Assembly (NCBI GenBank): GCA_900547815.1
Contig: URHY01000049.1
Span: forward strand, 1 to 16,309
Direction: 5' to 3'
From: an uncultured Solobacterium sp.
GTDB lineage: Bacteria; Bacillota_I; Bacilli_A; Erysipelotrichales; Erysipelotrichaceae
Length of the DNA: 16,309 nt
Made by a program: the position numbers and the translations under genes. Positions 8,479 to 14,739 of the stretch are shown in pieces. The notes below the pieces were generated by a model. It saw nothing but the letters and a program-made list of their open reading frames with translations. It ran no database searches and was not told the origin of the DNA. Within the stretch, counting starts at the first letter, position 1, and each line of letters begins with the position of its first letter.

Positions 8479-9228
8479 ATGAATATTGAAAAATTATTAA
8501 ATACAATTATTGAAGCAGGGAAGATGTTAGTAGAGAGTGGTGCAGAAGTCAATCGTGTTGAAGAGACAATGGTCAGAATGTGTCGTTGTTTTGAGGGGAT
8601 TGAGTATGCGGATAGCTACGTAACTTTAACTGGCATCATGTTTTCGTTAACATATGAAAATAAAACGATAACACGTATTTGCAGGGTGCATACGGGAGAG
8701 GTAGATTTAAATCGCATTGATCAAATTAATACGCTTTCTAGAAGAATTTGTTCAAATCCAATGTCAGTGGATGAATTGGCTGGTGAATTGGATCGAATTA
8801 AGGGCATGTCTCGCTATACTTTTAAAGAGACAATGCTTTTTGGTGCGGTTGGCGCAGCTGGATTTGGGATTTTCTTTAATGGGACTTTATTAGAAATTGT
8901 GATGTCCTTTTTTATTGGGATTTTGATTCGTTGTATGAGTTGTTTCTTGTCAAAGCACAAACTCAATTCTTTCTTGAATAATGCGATATCTGCGGGATCT
9001 GCAGCATTGAGTGCTCAATTGATTCATCAAGTATTGCCTCAGACCAATGTGGATATTATGGTAATTTCGAGTTTTATGCTTCTAGTTCCAGGACTTGCGA
9101 TTACGAATGCGATTCGTGATACGATTGCAGGAGATTATGTATCTGGTGTTGCAAGAGCAGCAGATGCATTTTTATGCGCAGTTGCTATTGCGGTAGGTGC
9201 TGGTTTTGTGATGTATTTTTGGATATAG
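8479..9228 (+). CDS. threonine/serine exporter, first subunit (ThrE N-terminal type)
   Basis: A 249-residue member of the ThrE family (DUF1212, PF06738). In split systems it pairs with a short DUF3815-type (ThrE_2) protein to export L-threonine and L-serine. Residues about 1-110 are soluble and contain the conserved block beginning GKMLVESGAEVNRVEETM (14-31), then RICRVHTGEVDLNRI. Residues about 118-249 contain some five hydrophobic segments, including the family motif LVPGLAITNAIRD. The partner begins 12 bp downstream, so the two form an operon. The start is the first in-frame ATG; it has no ribosome site and probably relies on leaderless initiation. Export is known for family members in Corynebacterium; substrate here is inferred. 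Confidence 0.85.
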   Translation: MNIEKLLNTIIEAGKMLVESGAEVNRVEETMVRMCRCFEGIEYADSYVTLTGIMFSLTYENKTITRICRVHTGEVDLNRIDQINTLSRRICSNPMSVDELAGELDRIKGMSRYTFKETMLFGAVGAAGFGIFFNGTLLEIVMSFFIGILIRCMSCFLSKHKLNSFLNNAISAGSAALSAQLIHQVLPQTNVDIMVISSFMLLVPGLAITNAIRDTIAGDYVSGVARAADAFLCAVAIAVGAGFVMYFWI

Positions 9229-9240
9229 GGGAATGTAAAT

Positions 9241-9717
9241 ATGGTGTATGTAATTTTAAAATCAGGTATATCTTCATTCCTTGCAAGTTTGGGATTTGGT
9301 TTCCTTTTCAATATCAAAGGAAGAAATTTATGGTTAGCCGGTGTTGTAGGTGCTATTGGAGGTGCCTGTTATAAGGTCGCATTATATTTAGGTTGTTCTG
9401 AAATTCTATCGAATTTTTATGGAGCCTTAGGTTTGGCATTAGCTTCAGAAATTTTAGCACGTAAATGTAAGACTCCGGTAACAACATTTTTAGTTTGTGC
9501 ATTAATTCCTTTGGTTCCTGGAGGAGGTATGTATCGTACAATGCTTGCGGCTATTCGTGGTGATGCACAGAACACATTGAATATGGGGCTTCAAACATTG
9601 AGTATTGCGGGTGTTTTAGCACTTGGAATTCTATTGGTTTCAACAATCATGCGTGTGTACTATCAAGAAAAGAGAAAAGTTTTAGAAAAAAAACAAAAAA
9701 GTACTTGCAATCATTAA
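9241..9717 (+). CDS. threonine/serine exporter, second subunit (ThrE_2 / DUF3815)
   Basis: A 158-residue integral membrane protein matching the C-terminal half of classical ThrE (PF12821). It has four or five hydrophobic helices and the conserved segment ALIPLVPGGGMYRTML (about 94-109), the counterpart of the LVPG motif in the first subunit. The tail is strongly basic and cytosolic (KRKVLEKKQK). AGGGGA, overlapping the stop codon of the first subunit, provides the ribosome site, so this gene uses Shine-Dalgarno initiation although its partner appears not to. The -35 box of the tRNA promoter lies inside its last codons. Split two-gene organisation is common in Firmicutes, while actinobacterial ThrE is one chain. 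Confidence 0.85.
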   Translation: MVYVILKSGISSFLASLGFGFLFNIKGRNLWLAGVVGAIGGACYKVALYLGCSEILSNFYGALGLALASEILARKCKTPVTTFLVCALIPLVPGGGMYRTMLAAIRGDAQNTLNMGLQTLSIAGVLALGILLVSTIMRVYYQEKRKVLEKKQKSTCNH

Positions 9718-9732
9718 TATTTATGGTATTAT
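9705..9732 (+). promoter_or_regulatory. promoter of the tRNA pair
   Basis: TTGCAA (9705-9710), a 16-nt spacer and TATTAT (9727-9732) with an extended TGG immediately before the -10 form a good sigma-A promoter. The -35 overlaps the end of the exporter gene. The predicted start near 9739 lies about 15 nt before the first tRNA. Confidence 0.65.
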
Positions 9733-9753
9733 ATATGAGCGTCTTGGGGATAT

Positions 9754-9830
<77 letters not shown>

Positions 9831-9856
9831 TGATTTCTTTAGACGCTTAATATAAT

Positions 9857-9932
9857 GGGGTGTTAGCTCAGCTGGGAGAGCACCTGCCTTGCACGCAGGG
9901 GGTCATCGGTTCGATCCCGATACGCTCCACCA
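9857..9932 (+). tRNA. tRNA-Ala (anticodon UGC)
   Basis: A 76-nt cloverleaf with encoded CCA, 26 nt after tRNA-Ile. The acceptor stem is GGGGTGT with ACGCTCC (two G-T wobbles). The anticodon loop in CCTGCCTTGCACGCAGG presents TGC, and the T arm is GGTTCGATCCC. Ile(GAU)-Ala(UGC) is the classic spacer pair of rRNA operons, but here both flanks are protein genes. Confidence 0.96.
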
Positions 9933-9944
9933 TTTGTAAAATTT

Positions 9945-9967
9945 AAACTGTATATGCAGTTTTTTTA
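9945..9967 (+). terminator. terminator of the tRNA unit
   Basis: AAACTG and CAGTTT (9945-9962) pair around TATATG and run into seven T residues. It starts 12 nt after tRNA-Ala. Confidence 0.75.
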
Positions 9968-9983
9968 TACTTTTTTTATTATA

Positions 9984-9992
9984 TGTTATAAT
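9984..9992 (+). promoter_or_regulatory. extended -10 promoter of the DUF349 gene
   Basis: TGTTATAAT (9984-9992) is the same extended -10 as before the first exporter gene. The predicted start is about 9999, only some 7 nt before the ATG at 10006. No Shine-Dalgarno sequence precedes either candidate start codon. Confidence 0.55.
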
Positions 9993-10005
9993 CATAAGTA
10001 ATCGG

Positions 10006-11178
10006 ATGATTAGAAAGCTGAGTAGATGTATGGAAAAAGAATTTTACGAAGAATTTGAAGATATGGAAGCCGGTATCGACCAAAAACAGGCTCTTGTCGA
10101 AGAATCAAAAAAGATTGATGAAATTGAAGATTTCAGTGAAGCGGTTCGCTTTGTGAATGATTTGAAAAAAAGATGGAGAAAGACTGGCTTTGGTGAGTCT
10201 TTGGCTGAAGAAAAGTTAAGAGAAGAATTTGACGCAAACGTTGAAAAAGTATATGAAAAACAAAAGGCATTGGCTCAAAAAGTGGTTGATGTAAAGGAAG
10301 CTTTGATCAAAGAAGCTGAAAAAACTTCTTTATCAGGTGACTTTAAAAAGGCTACTGAAAAGATGACTTCCTTAATGGATCAATGGAAAGTTTCTGGAAA
10401 TGCCGGAAAGAAAACAGATGATGAATTGTGGGAACGTTTCAATGCAGCTCGTCAGAAGTTCTATGATCGTAAACACGCAAACTGGGAAAATAGAGCTGCT
10501 CAGTTTGAAAATGCTAAAAAGGTAAAAGAAGATTTGATTGAAAAGGCTAGATCTTTACAAGATTCTGAAGAATGGCAAAAAACAAGTGCTAAATATAAAG
10601 AATTGATGGATGCATGGAAAGCTGCAGGAAATGCAGGTCGTGAATTTGATGATGATTTATGGAATGCATTTAATGAAGCACGTCAAAAATTCTATGCAAA
10701 ACGTAATGAGTTCTATGAAAAATTGCATGCTGAACATGATGAAAAATATGCAGAAAAACAAGCTTTAGTAAAAGAAGCTAAATCAATTGCAGGTTTACAA
10801 GAATATACTCGTGAACAAACTGCAATGATGAAAGAATTATCAAATAAATGGAAATCAATTGGTTTCTGTGGAAAAGATAAAGAAGACGAAATCTGGAATG
10901 AATTCAGAGGTGTTATGGACGAATATTTTGCAGGGCTAAAATCGGCTAGCGAAAAGCGTCGTGCAAACTGGCGTGATCACATGGCAGAAATCATTTCTCG
11001 TAAAGAAGAACAAATCGCAAACCAAAAACGTCAAATTAAACGTCTTCAAGATGATATGACAGGCTTGGTAAGTGAGGCTACAGTGGCTGACTTACAAGAT
11101 CAAGTAGAAGATAAAGAAGACTTTATTAAACAACTTGAACAAGAGATTGAAGACATTGAAAAGAAATTAGCAGAGTAG
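10006..11178 (+). CDS. DUF349-repeat coiled-coil protein
   Basis: A soluble, highly charged, all-helical protein of unknown function. Four DUF349 repeats are visible, each built on a W-x-x-x-G core followed by an acidic stretch and an LW-x-x-F...F helix. The core tryptophans are W57, W127, W204 and W282, so the spacing is 70-78 residues. Repeats 2 and 3 are the closest (MDQWKVSGNAG, MDAWKAAGNAG). Residues about 325-390 form a coiled coil. The start is uncertain: the ATG at 10006 sits close behind the promoter, and the ATG at 10030 (residue 9) is the alternative; neither has a ribosome site. A terminator overlaps the stop codon. There is no signal peptide or membrane helix. DUF349 proteins lack an agreed biochemical role, so none is assigned. 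Confidence 0.85.
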   Translation: MIRKLSRCMEKEFYEEFEDMEAGIDQKQALVEESKKIDEIEDFSEAVRFVNDLKKRWRKTGFGESLAEEKLREEFDANVEKVYEKQKALAQKVVDVKEALIKEAEKTSLSGDFKKATEKMTSLMDQWKVSGNAGKKTDDELWERFNAARQKFYDRKHANWENRAAQFENAKKVKEDLIEKARSLQDSEEWQKTSAKYKELMDAWKAAGNAGREFDDDLWNAFNEARQKFYAKRNEFYEKLHAEHDEKYAEKQALVKEAKSIAGLQEYTREQTAMMKELSNKWKSIGFCGKDKEDEIWNEFRGVMDEYFAGLKSASEKRRANWRDHMAEIISRKEEQIANQKRQIKRLQDDMTGLVSEATVADLQDQVEDKEDFIKQLEQEIEDIEKKLAE

Positions 11179-11196
11179 TTGATCTACTCTCTTTTT
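11172..11196 (+). terminator. terminator overlapping the DUF349 stop codon
   Basis: AGAGTAG and CTACTCT (11172-11190) form a 7-bp stem around TTGAT, followed by CTTTTTCTT. The stop codon TAG is inside the stem. It lies between the DUF349 gene and the small gene at 11212, so the latter would depend on read-through. Confidence 0.7.
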
Positions 11197-11211
11197 CTTG
11201 GGGTTTATTAT

Positions 11212-11406
11212 ATGAATTTTCATGAATGTATGAAGCTGTTTTATCCAGAAACAAAAATTATATTATATAATCAAAAAAACGAAGTTGTATTAGAAGGATA
11301 TGTCAAAGATATTCGCCAAGAATGTGAAAAATATCATAATATAGAAGTGACATTCGTATCGGGTAGGGCGGATACAACAGGACTTAAAATTTGGCTAGAT
11401 ATGTAA
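11212..11406 (+). CDS. small hypothetical protein, 64 residues
   Basis: Not recognised. The start ATG at 11212 is supported by GGGG at 11200-11203, 8 nt upstream; an in-frame TTG at 11179 would start inside the preceding terminator and is rejected. The product is soluble, mixed alpha/beta and mildly acidic. It has a predicted helix (FHECMKLF), then two strand-rich stretches (KIILYNQKNEVVLEGYVKD and IEVTFVSGR), resembling a small beta-barrel fold, and ends in IWLDM. It lies 33 nt after the DUF349 stop and a terminator, with no promoter of its own in the gap, and ends at a strong terminator shared with the convergent oleate hydratase gene. The clear ribosome site and the position filling the gap argue for a real gene. 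Confidence 0.65.
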   Translation: MNFHECMKLFYPETKIILYNQKNEVVLEGYVKDIRQECEKYHNIEVTFVSGRADTTGLKIWLDM

Positions 11407-11437
11407 AAGGAAGAAAGTTTAGTGCTTTCTTCCTTTT
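11405..11437. terminator. bidirectional terminator between convergent genes
   Basis: A perfect 13-bp inverted repeat, AAAAGGAAGAAAG (11405-11417) and CTTTCTTCCTTTT (11425-11437), with a 7-nt loop. Each strand reads a stem ending in TTTT, so it can serve both the 64-residue gene and oleate hydratase, whose stop codon is 5 bp away. Confidence 0.85.
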
Positions 11438-11442
11438 CGTTT

Positions 11443-13404
11443 CTAGTATTTCATATTGCTTTTGATCACATCATGATCTTTTAATAGTTTTTCAATAACT
11501 GTACCTTTGATTGCCTTAAGAATTGGTTTTTTGAACACATTTAAAGGTCCTAAGTTAATTTCTAATGGGGATTTACCATCCATTAATTTTACGCTTGAAT
11601 CTAATAGTTCACGTACATCGTATACACTGCCCCAAACTTCTGGAACACCACGATCTACACCGAGTAATCCGTATACAGCTTCCATTGCGGTACGAACTGA
11701 ATATTCAGTGGTGAAGACCGTGTCTCTTGGTGTGTCGGCAAATTGTCCTAAGAATGCGAAGTTTACACATCCATCAGGAATTACATCTGGACGATCACCT
11801 TTCGTTCTAGGCATGAAGAATGCAGTAATGTATGGCATCATTGTAGGAACGCATCTTGCGGAATTTGTAGCTAATTCTTCAATTTGATCTGTTGGAACAC
11901 CCAAATGATATAGCCATTCTTCTGTAATTTCTTTACCGGTACATTCTCTCATTGGCTTTTTAATGTAGTCACCATCTACATCGGTAAATAGTCCATATAC
12001 CCAAACGCATACTTTATTTGGATCTTGGTTTTTGAATTGTCCTTGACGATTGATTGTCCAACTCAATAACCAACTTGAATCTCTACAAGTGACAATACCA
12101 CCAGTAACTGTTTTTCCACTACGAGGATCACGCTTACAGATGTTAGTGATGTAAGGAATAATTTTATCATCTAATGTTGTTACTGTTGCAGATTCCCAAT
12201 TTGTCTTTGAAATGTCTGAGCAGAATTTTTCTGGGTGACCAAAGCTAGGATCTTGTTTTGCGATGTTTTTCCACAAGTTCCAGCATCCACTTGTTCTAAC
12301 TTCAGCATCTCCATTAGGTGCATGATCTTGATCACCATAAATTGTTCCTTCTGCACAACTTCCGTTTGTCACAAATACTAAATCGTTTTCAGTTAATACA
12401 ATGCCAGTTTCTGTTCCGTTTACTTTGCATTCGATTGTCTTCGCAACTTTTTTGTCACCTACAAATTCGAATTCAACATTTGTGACTTCTGTATTAAATT
12501 GGAAGTCTACACCATGAGCTTCTAGATATTTCTGCATAGGAAGAATCAATGATTCATATTGGTTGTATCTTGTGAATTTTAATGCACTGAAATCAGGAAG
12601 GCCTGAAATGTGGTGAATGAATCTTTGGAAGTATAATTTCATTTCTAAGGCTGAGTGCCAGTTTTCAAACGCAAACATACTTCTCCAATACATCCAGAAT
12701 GTTGAATCGAATACTTCTTCATCAAACACATCTTCGATTGTCTTATCGTACAAGTCTTCATCTGGTGTCATGAATAATTTCATAATTTCCATAGCACCCT
12801 TTGTACTTAAGTCAAACTTACCATCTGTATGTGCATCTTTTCCTTGGTTGATTGTTGCACGACACAATGAGTAGTTAGGATCATGTTTATTTAACCAATA
12901 GTATTCGTCTAATACACTAGCACCTTCAACTTCTAATGAAGGAATGCTTCTGAATAAATCCCATAAACATTCGAAGTGGTTTTCCATTTCACGACCACCT
13001 CTCATGACATATCCGCGAGTTGGATCATAAATTCCATCACATGCTCCACCAGCAATGTCCATGGCTTCTAAAATATGGATATTTTTACCTGGCATTTGTC
13101 CATCACGAACTAAGAAACAAGCAGCAGCTAGTGCAGCAAGTCCACTACCTACGATATACGCATGTTTATTATCTACACCTGCTGGTTTTTCTGGGCGTGC
13201 AAAAGCTTCATAGTTTCCATTTGTGTAGTAAATACCTTTAGAGTTCTTTTCGTATTTTCCTCTTTCAGTATTACGATAGTCGCTTGTAACTTTCTTTTCT
13301 TCTTCTTTCTTTTTGTCGCTCACTTTTTTTGCAGTAAATAAAGCAGCACCAGTAGCTGCAGCAGTAAGGCCTGCAATGCCTAATTTTACATTATTCTTTG
13401 ACAT
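11443..13404 (-). CDS. ohyA: oleate hydratase (FAD-dependent fatty acid double-bond hydratase)
   Basis: Adds water to cis-9 double bonds of unsaturated fatty acids, giving 10-hydroxy acids (oleate to 10-hydroxystearate, linoleate to 10-hydroxy-octadecenoate). This is known to detoxify host fatty acids. The FAD-binding GSGLAALAAACF (86-97) follows the family start YYTNGNYEAFARP (59-71); LEAMDIAGG (112-120) and RGGREMENHFE (135-145, including the conserved active-site E139) come next. WHSALEMKLYFQRF is another family block. The core of about 595 residues is normal for bacterial OhyA. Residues 1-58 are extra: a hydrophobic stretch (about 8-25) followed by a lysine/glutamate-rich linker, perhaps a membrane anchor. 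The ATG at 13404 is chosen because AGGAGG lies 8 nt upstream; the ATG at 13410 is only 2 nt from that site. The gene follows tetR on the same strand. Confidence 0.93.
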   Translation of the reverse strand: MSKNNVKLGIAGLTAAATGAALFTAKKVSDKKKEEEKKVTSDYRNTERGKYEKNSKGIYYTNGNYEAFARPEKPAGVDNKHAYIVGSGLAALAAACFLVRDGQMPGKNIHILEAMDIAGGACDGIYDPTRGYVMRGGREMENHFECLWDLFRSIPSLEVEGASVLDEYYWLNKHDPNYSLCRATINQGKDAHTDGKFDLSTKGAMEIMKLFMTPDEDLYDKTIEDVFDEEVFDSTFWMYWRSMFAFENWHSALEMKLYFQRFIHHISGLPDFSALKFTRYNQYESLILPMQKYLEAHGVDFQFNTEVTNVEFEFVGDKKVAKTIECKVNGTETGIVLTENDLVFVTNGSCAEGTIYGDQDHAPNGDAEVRTSGCWNLWKNIAKQDPSFGHPEKFCSDISKTNWESATVTTLDDKIIPYITNICKRDPRSGKTVTGGIVTCRDSSWLLSWTINRQGQFKNQDPNKVCVWVYGLFTDVDGDYIKKPMRECTGKEITEEWLYHLGVPTDQIEELATNSARCVPTMMPYITAFFMPRTKGDRPDVIPDGCVNFAFLGQFADTPRDTVFTTEYSVRTAMEAVYGLLGVDRGVPEVWGSVYDVRELLDSSVKLMDGKSPLEINLGPLNVFKKPILKAIKGTVIEKLLKDHDVIKSNMKY

Positions 13405-13409
13405 ATACA

Positions 13410-13450
13410 TGTCCTCCTTTGTTCTTATAACTACATGATAATGGAGGACA
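13410..13450 (-). promoter_or_regulatory. inverted repeat around the ohyA promoter and ribosome site
   Basis: TGTCCTCC (13410-13417) and GGAGGACA (13443-13450) are a perfect 8-bp inverted repeat separated by 25 nt. On the minus strand the proximal copy is the ohyA Shine-Dalgarno site. Between the arms lie possible -10 boxes TATCAT (13440-13435) and TATAAG (13429-13424); TTGTCC (13451-13446) could be a -35 for the latter. It may be a TetR operator or, in read-through RNA, a hairpin hiding the ribosome site. Confidence 0.5.
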
Positions 13451-13468
13451 AAAATAAAAACCATAAAC

Positions 13469-13506
13469 AAAAAAAGCAAGATGATAATTTTTTTATCATT
13501 TTGCTT
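13469..13506 (-). terminator. terminator of the tetR gene
   Basis: On the minus strand a 14-bp stem (13506-13493 with 13487-13474, one G-T pair) with an AAAAA loop ends in seven T residues. The tetR stop codon TGA lies in its left arm. It separates tetR from ohyA, so ohyA probably has its own promoter. Confidence 0.85.
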
Positions 13507-14059
13507 CATTTGTAAAGTTTGAAATTGAATTTGCGATGGAACCATGCAAAGTATTAGCCATATTATAGATGATTTCATGGTAGTCTTCATACATACCTTT
13601 TTGAATCCAATCAAGCATGATACCTACAAAACTGTATTTGTAGAAATCTGCAATGAATTGAATTTGTTCTTCTGTAATATTGGTTCCTTGTGCTTTTTCG
13701 CGGACGACTCCTAAAATAAGGTCATGTACTGTAGTAAATAAAAAGCGTTCAATACTATCTTGTGTTGTTGCATGGTATACATTTAATATAAATGGTTTAT
13801 TTTGAAGGACTGCTTCAAATATAGAGGTTAAGCCTTCTTGCCAAGTGTCATAGGTTTTGTTTCCTTTTAGTGCATTTGTTGCATCATAAATACAAGACCA
13901 TTCGACTAGGTCGTAAATATCTTTAAAATGATAGTAGAAAGACATTCTTGAAATGCCAATATCATCTGTTAAATCTTTAATGGTAATCTTATCTAATGGC
14001 TTTTTTAATAAGAATCTTTTTAGGGATTGTTCTAAGGCAAGTTTCGTTAAGTTTGACAT
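13496..14059 (-). CDS. TetR/AcrR-family transcriptional regulator
   Basis: A 187-residue DNA-binding repressor or activator. The N-terminal helix-turn-helix is at about 27-46 (IKDLTDDIGISRMSFYYHF), with the typical FYYHFKD recognition-helix end; residues about 60-187 form the helical ligand and dimer domain, most like the DhaS-type C-terminal group. It directly precedes oleate hydratase on the same strand, 91 bp apart. TetR-family genes beside ohyA are known in lactic acid bacteria and streptococci, so a fatty acid or hydroxy fatty acid is the likely ligand (inference). The ATG at 14059 has no Shine-Dalgarno sequence; a -10 box ends 8 nt before it. Inverted repeats before tetR and before ohyA carry similar GGAG(G)AC half-sites and are candidate operators. 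Confidence 0.87.
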   Translation of the reverse strand: MSNLTKLALEQSLKRFLLKKPLDKITIKDLTDDIGISRMSFYYHFKDIYDLVEWSCIYDATNALKGNKTYDTWQEGLTSIFEAVLQNKPFILNVYHATTQDSIERFLFTTVHDLILGVVREKAQGTNITEEQIQFIADFYKYSFVGIMLDWIQKGMYEDYHEIIYNMANTLHGSIANSISNFTNEAK

Positions 14060-14067
14060 ATTTAAAT

Positions 14068-14094
14068 ATTATAAAAAAATGGGTCTCCCGTCAA
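14068..14094 (-). promoter_or_regulatory. tetR-proximal promoter nested in a terminator-like hairpin
   Basis: On the minus strand TTGACG (14094-14089) is a -35 match of 5/6. TATAAT (14073-14068) follows after 15 nt, or TAATAT (14071-14066) after 17 nt. The predicted start falls within a few nt of the tetR ATG (14059-14057), giving a leaderless message. The -35 lies in the loop of the hairpin at 14107-14082 and the -10 overlaps its T tract. Confidence 0.55.
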
Positions 14095-14107
14095 TTCTTA
14101 GGAGACC
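14073..14107 (-). terminator. terminator-like hairpin just before tetR
   Basis: Minus-strand GGTCTCC (14107-14101) and GGAGACC (14088-14082) pair as a 7-bp stem with a 12-nt loop; CA and seven T residues follow (14079-14073). It ends 13 nt before the tetR ATG. It can end a separate small RNA, act as the expression platform of a leader, or, as DNA, be a TetR operator palindrome. Confidence 0.65.
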
Positions 14108-14214
14108 ATGAACATTAAATTCTGAGTGGCTGTAACAAACAGAATTTTTTCTTGCCCTAGCTGTAATAGGGCCCTTTGAATATTGTAGATGTACTTCTTG
14201 TAAGCACACTTACA
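14073..14214 (-). ncRNA. structured leader or small RNA with twin UUACAGC-loop hairpins
   Basis: About 140 nt predicted from the promoter at 14245-14217. In 5'-3' order: hairpin A, UGUAAG-UGUG-CUUACA (14214-14199); hairpin B, GCCCUA-UUACAGC-UAGGGC (14172-14154); hairpin C, outer stem AAAUUCUG/CAGAAUUU (14147-14117), a 2x2 internal loop, UG/CA, and again the loop UUACAGC (14135-14129); then the terminator-like hairpin. Loops B and C are identical over 7 nt and closed by U-A plus A-U in B but U-A plus G-C in C, a compensating change. AAUUCU of hairpin C can also pair with AGAAUU in the terminator loop. No riboswitch class known to me fits. Structure is read from sequence; function is unknown. 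Confidence 0.5.
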
Positions 14215-14216
14215 CT

Positions 14217-14245
14217 ATAGTAATATCATTTGTTAATTTAATCAA
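14217..14245 (-). promoter_or_regulatory. distal promoter of the tetR leader
   Basis: Minus-strand TTGATT (14245-14240), a 17-nt spacer and TACTAT (14222-14217) form a sigma-A promoter pointing at tetR. The predicted start near 14210-14214 is at the first hairpin, giving an untranslated leader of about 150 nt. ACATTTT at 14247-14253 and AAAATGT at 14267-14273 form an inverted repeat just upstream. Confidence 0.6.
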
Positions 14246-14334
14246 AACATTTTGTGAAATTTTGGGAAAATGTATAAATTAATGAGCTATATTGATTGAT
14301 CTTGTATACTGTAAGAGAAAGAGGTGTGGATATT

Positions 14335-14613
14335 ATGTATATATCAGTAGATGAATCGCAAATAAGTGTGTTTTTCTTGGATTGTTTTCGTGTTTGCGTG
14401 AATGATACAGAATATAATGTTGTTCTGAATAAGCCGGATGTGGATACATATGAATATGAAATATGGAAGCGGGTTAATAGGGAAATGTCTTTGATAAAAA
14501 TAGTGACTCTATCACTAGATGAATTTAAAGATTACTATTATGCGGATGAAAGATCGACAAATTTCAGAATAATTGATAATGTGATTGTTCCTTTAATTGA
14601 AAAAATGAGATGA
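14335..14613 (+). CDS. hypothetical protein, 92 residues
   Basis: Not recognised. The ATG at 14335 is chosen because AGAGGTG (14320-14326) stands 8 nt before it; an earlier in-frame TTG at 14296 lies ahead of the ribosome site. The product is soluble and acidic to neutral, without signal peptide or membrane helix. It looks like alternating strands (FRVCVNDTEYNVVLN) and helices, ends in a helix (VIVPLIEKMR) and is rich in D, E and Y. TATACT at 14305-14310 may be its -10; no good -35 is seen. It is divergent from the tetR leader and ends at a strong terminator, so it is a single-gene unit. Codon use resembles its neighbours. Confidence 0.65.
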   Translation: MYISVDESQISVFFLDCFRVCVNDTEYNVVLNKPDVDTYEYEIWKRVNREMSLIKIVTLSLDEFKDYYYADERSTNFRIIDNVIVPLIEKMR

Positions 14614-14615
14614 TA

Positions 14616-14660
14616 AAAAGTGCTTTATTTATCGTGCTAAATGGTAAATAGAGCACTTTT
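14616..14660 (+). terminator. terminator after the 92-residue gene
   Basis: A 16-bp stem (AAAAGTGCTTTATTTA at 14616-14631 with TAAATAGAGCACTTTT at 14645-14660, one T-G pair) encloses a 13-nt loop and ends in T residues. It starts 3 nt after the stop codon. Confidence 0.85.
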
Positions 14661-14676
14661 GTTTACAGAAAAATAC

Positions 14677-14739
14677 TTTACTTATAAACCATTTAGGCTT
14701 ATACTTTTTAGTAGATAAAAAACTTTCGCAACTAAAAAG
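14677..14739 (+). promoter_or_regulatory. araC-type gene promoter with inverted ACTAAAAAG boxes
   Basis: TTTACT (14677-14682), a 17-nt spacer and TATACT (14700-14705) predict a start near 14712. CTTTTTAGT (14704-14712) and ACTAAAAAG (14731-14739) are a perfect 9-bp inverted repeat around the start site. ACCATTTAG (14688-14696) in the spacer is the reverse complement of CTAAATGGT at 14637-14645. These placements suit an autorepression site. The ribosome site TAAGGAGAT is at 14764-14772. Confidence 0.5.

Noticed and set aside
9851..9856. TATAAT immediately before tRNA-Ala as a separate promoter
   Set aside because: Transcription would start inside the tRNA. The unit already has a good promoter upstream of tRNA-Ile.
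13405..13614. N-terminal extension of ohyA to the first in-frame start at 13614
   Set aside because: It would overlap the tetR coding region and its terminator; the AGGAGG site fits the ATG at 13404.
14073..14214. T-box, preQ1, c-di-GMP, guanidine or ANTAR element in the tetR leader
   Set aside because: No T-box GGGTGG sequence, no class-specific conserved core, and the 7-nt UUACAGC loops do not start with the A or have the hexaloop register of ANTAR targets.
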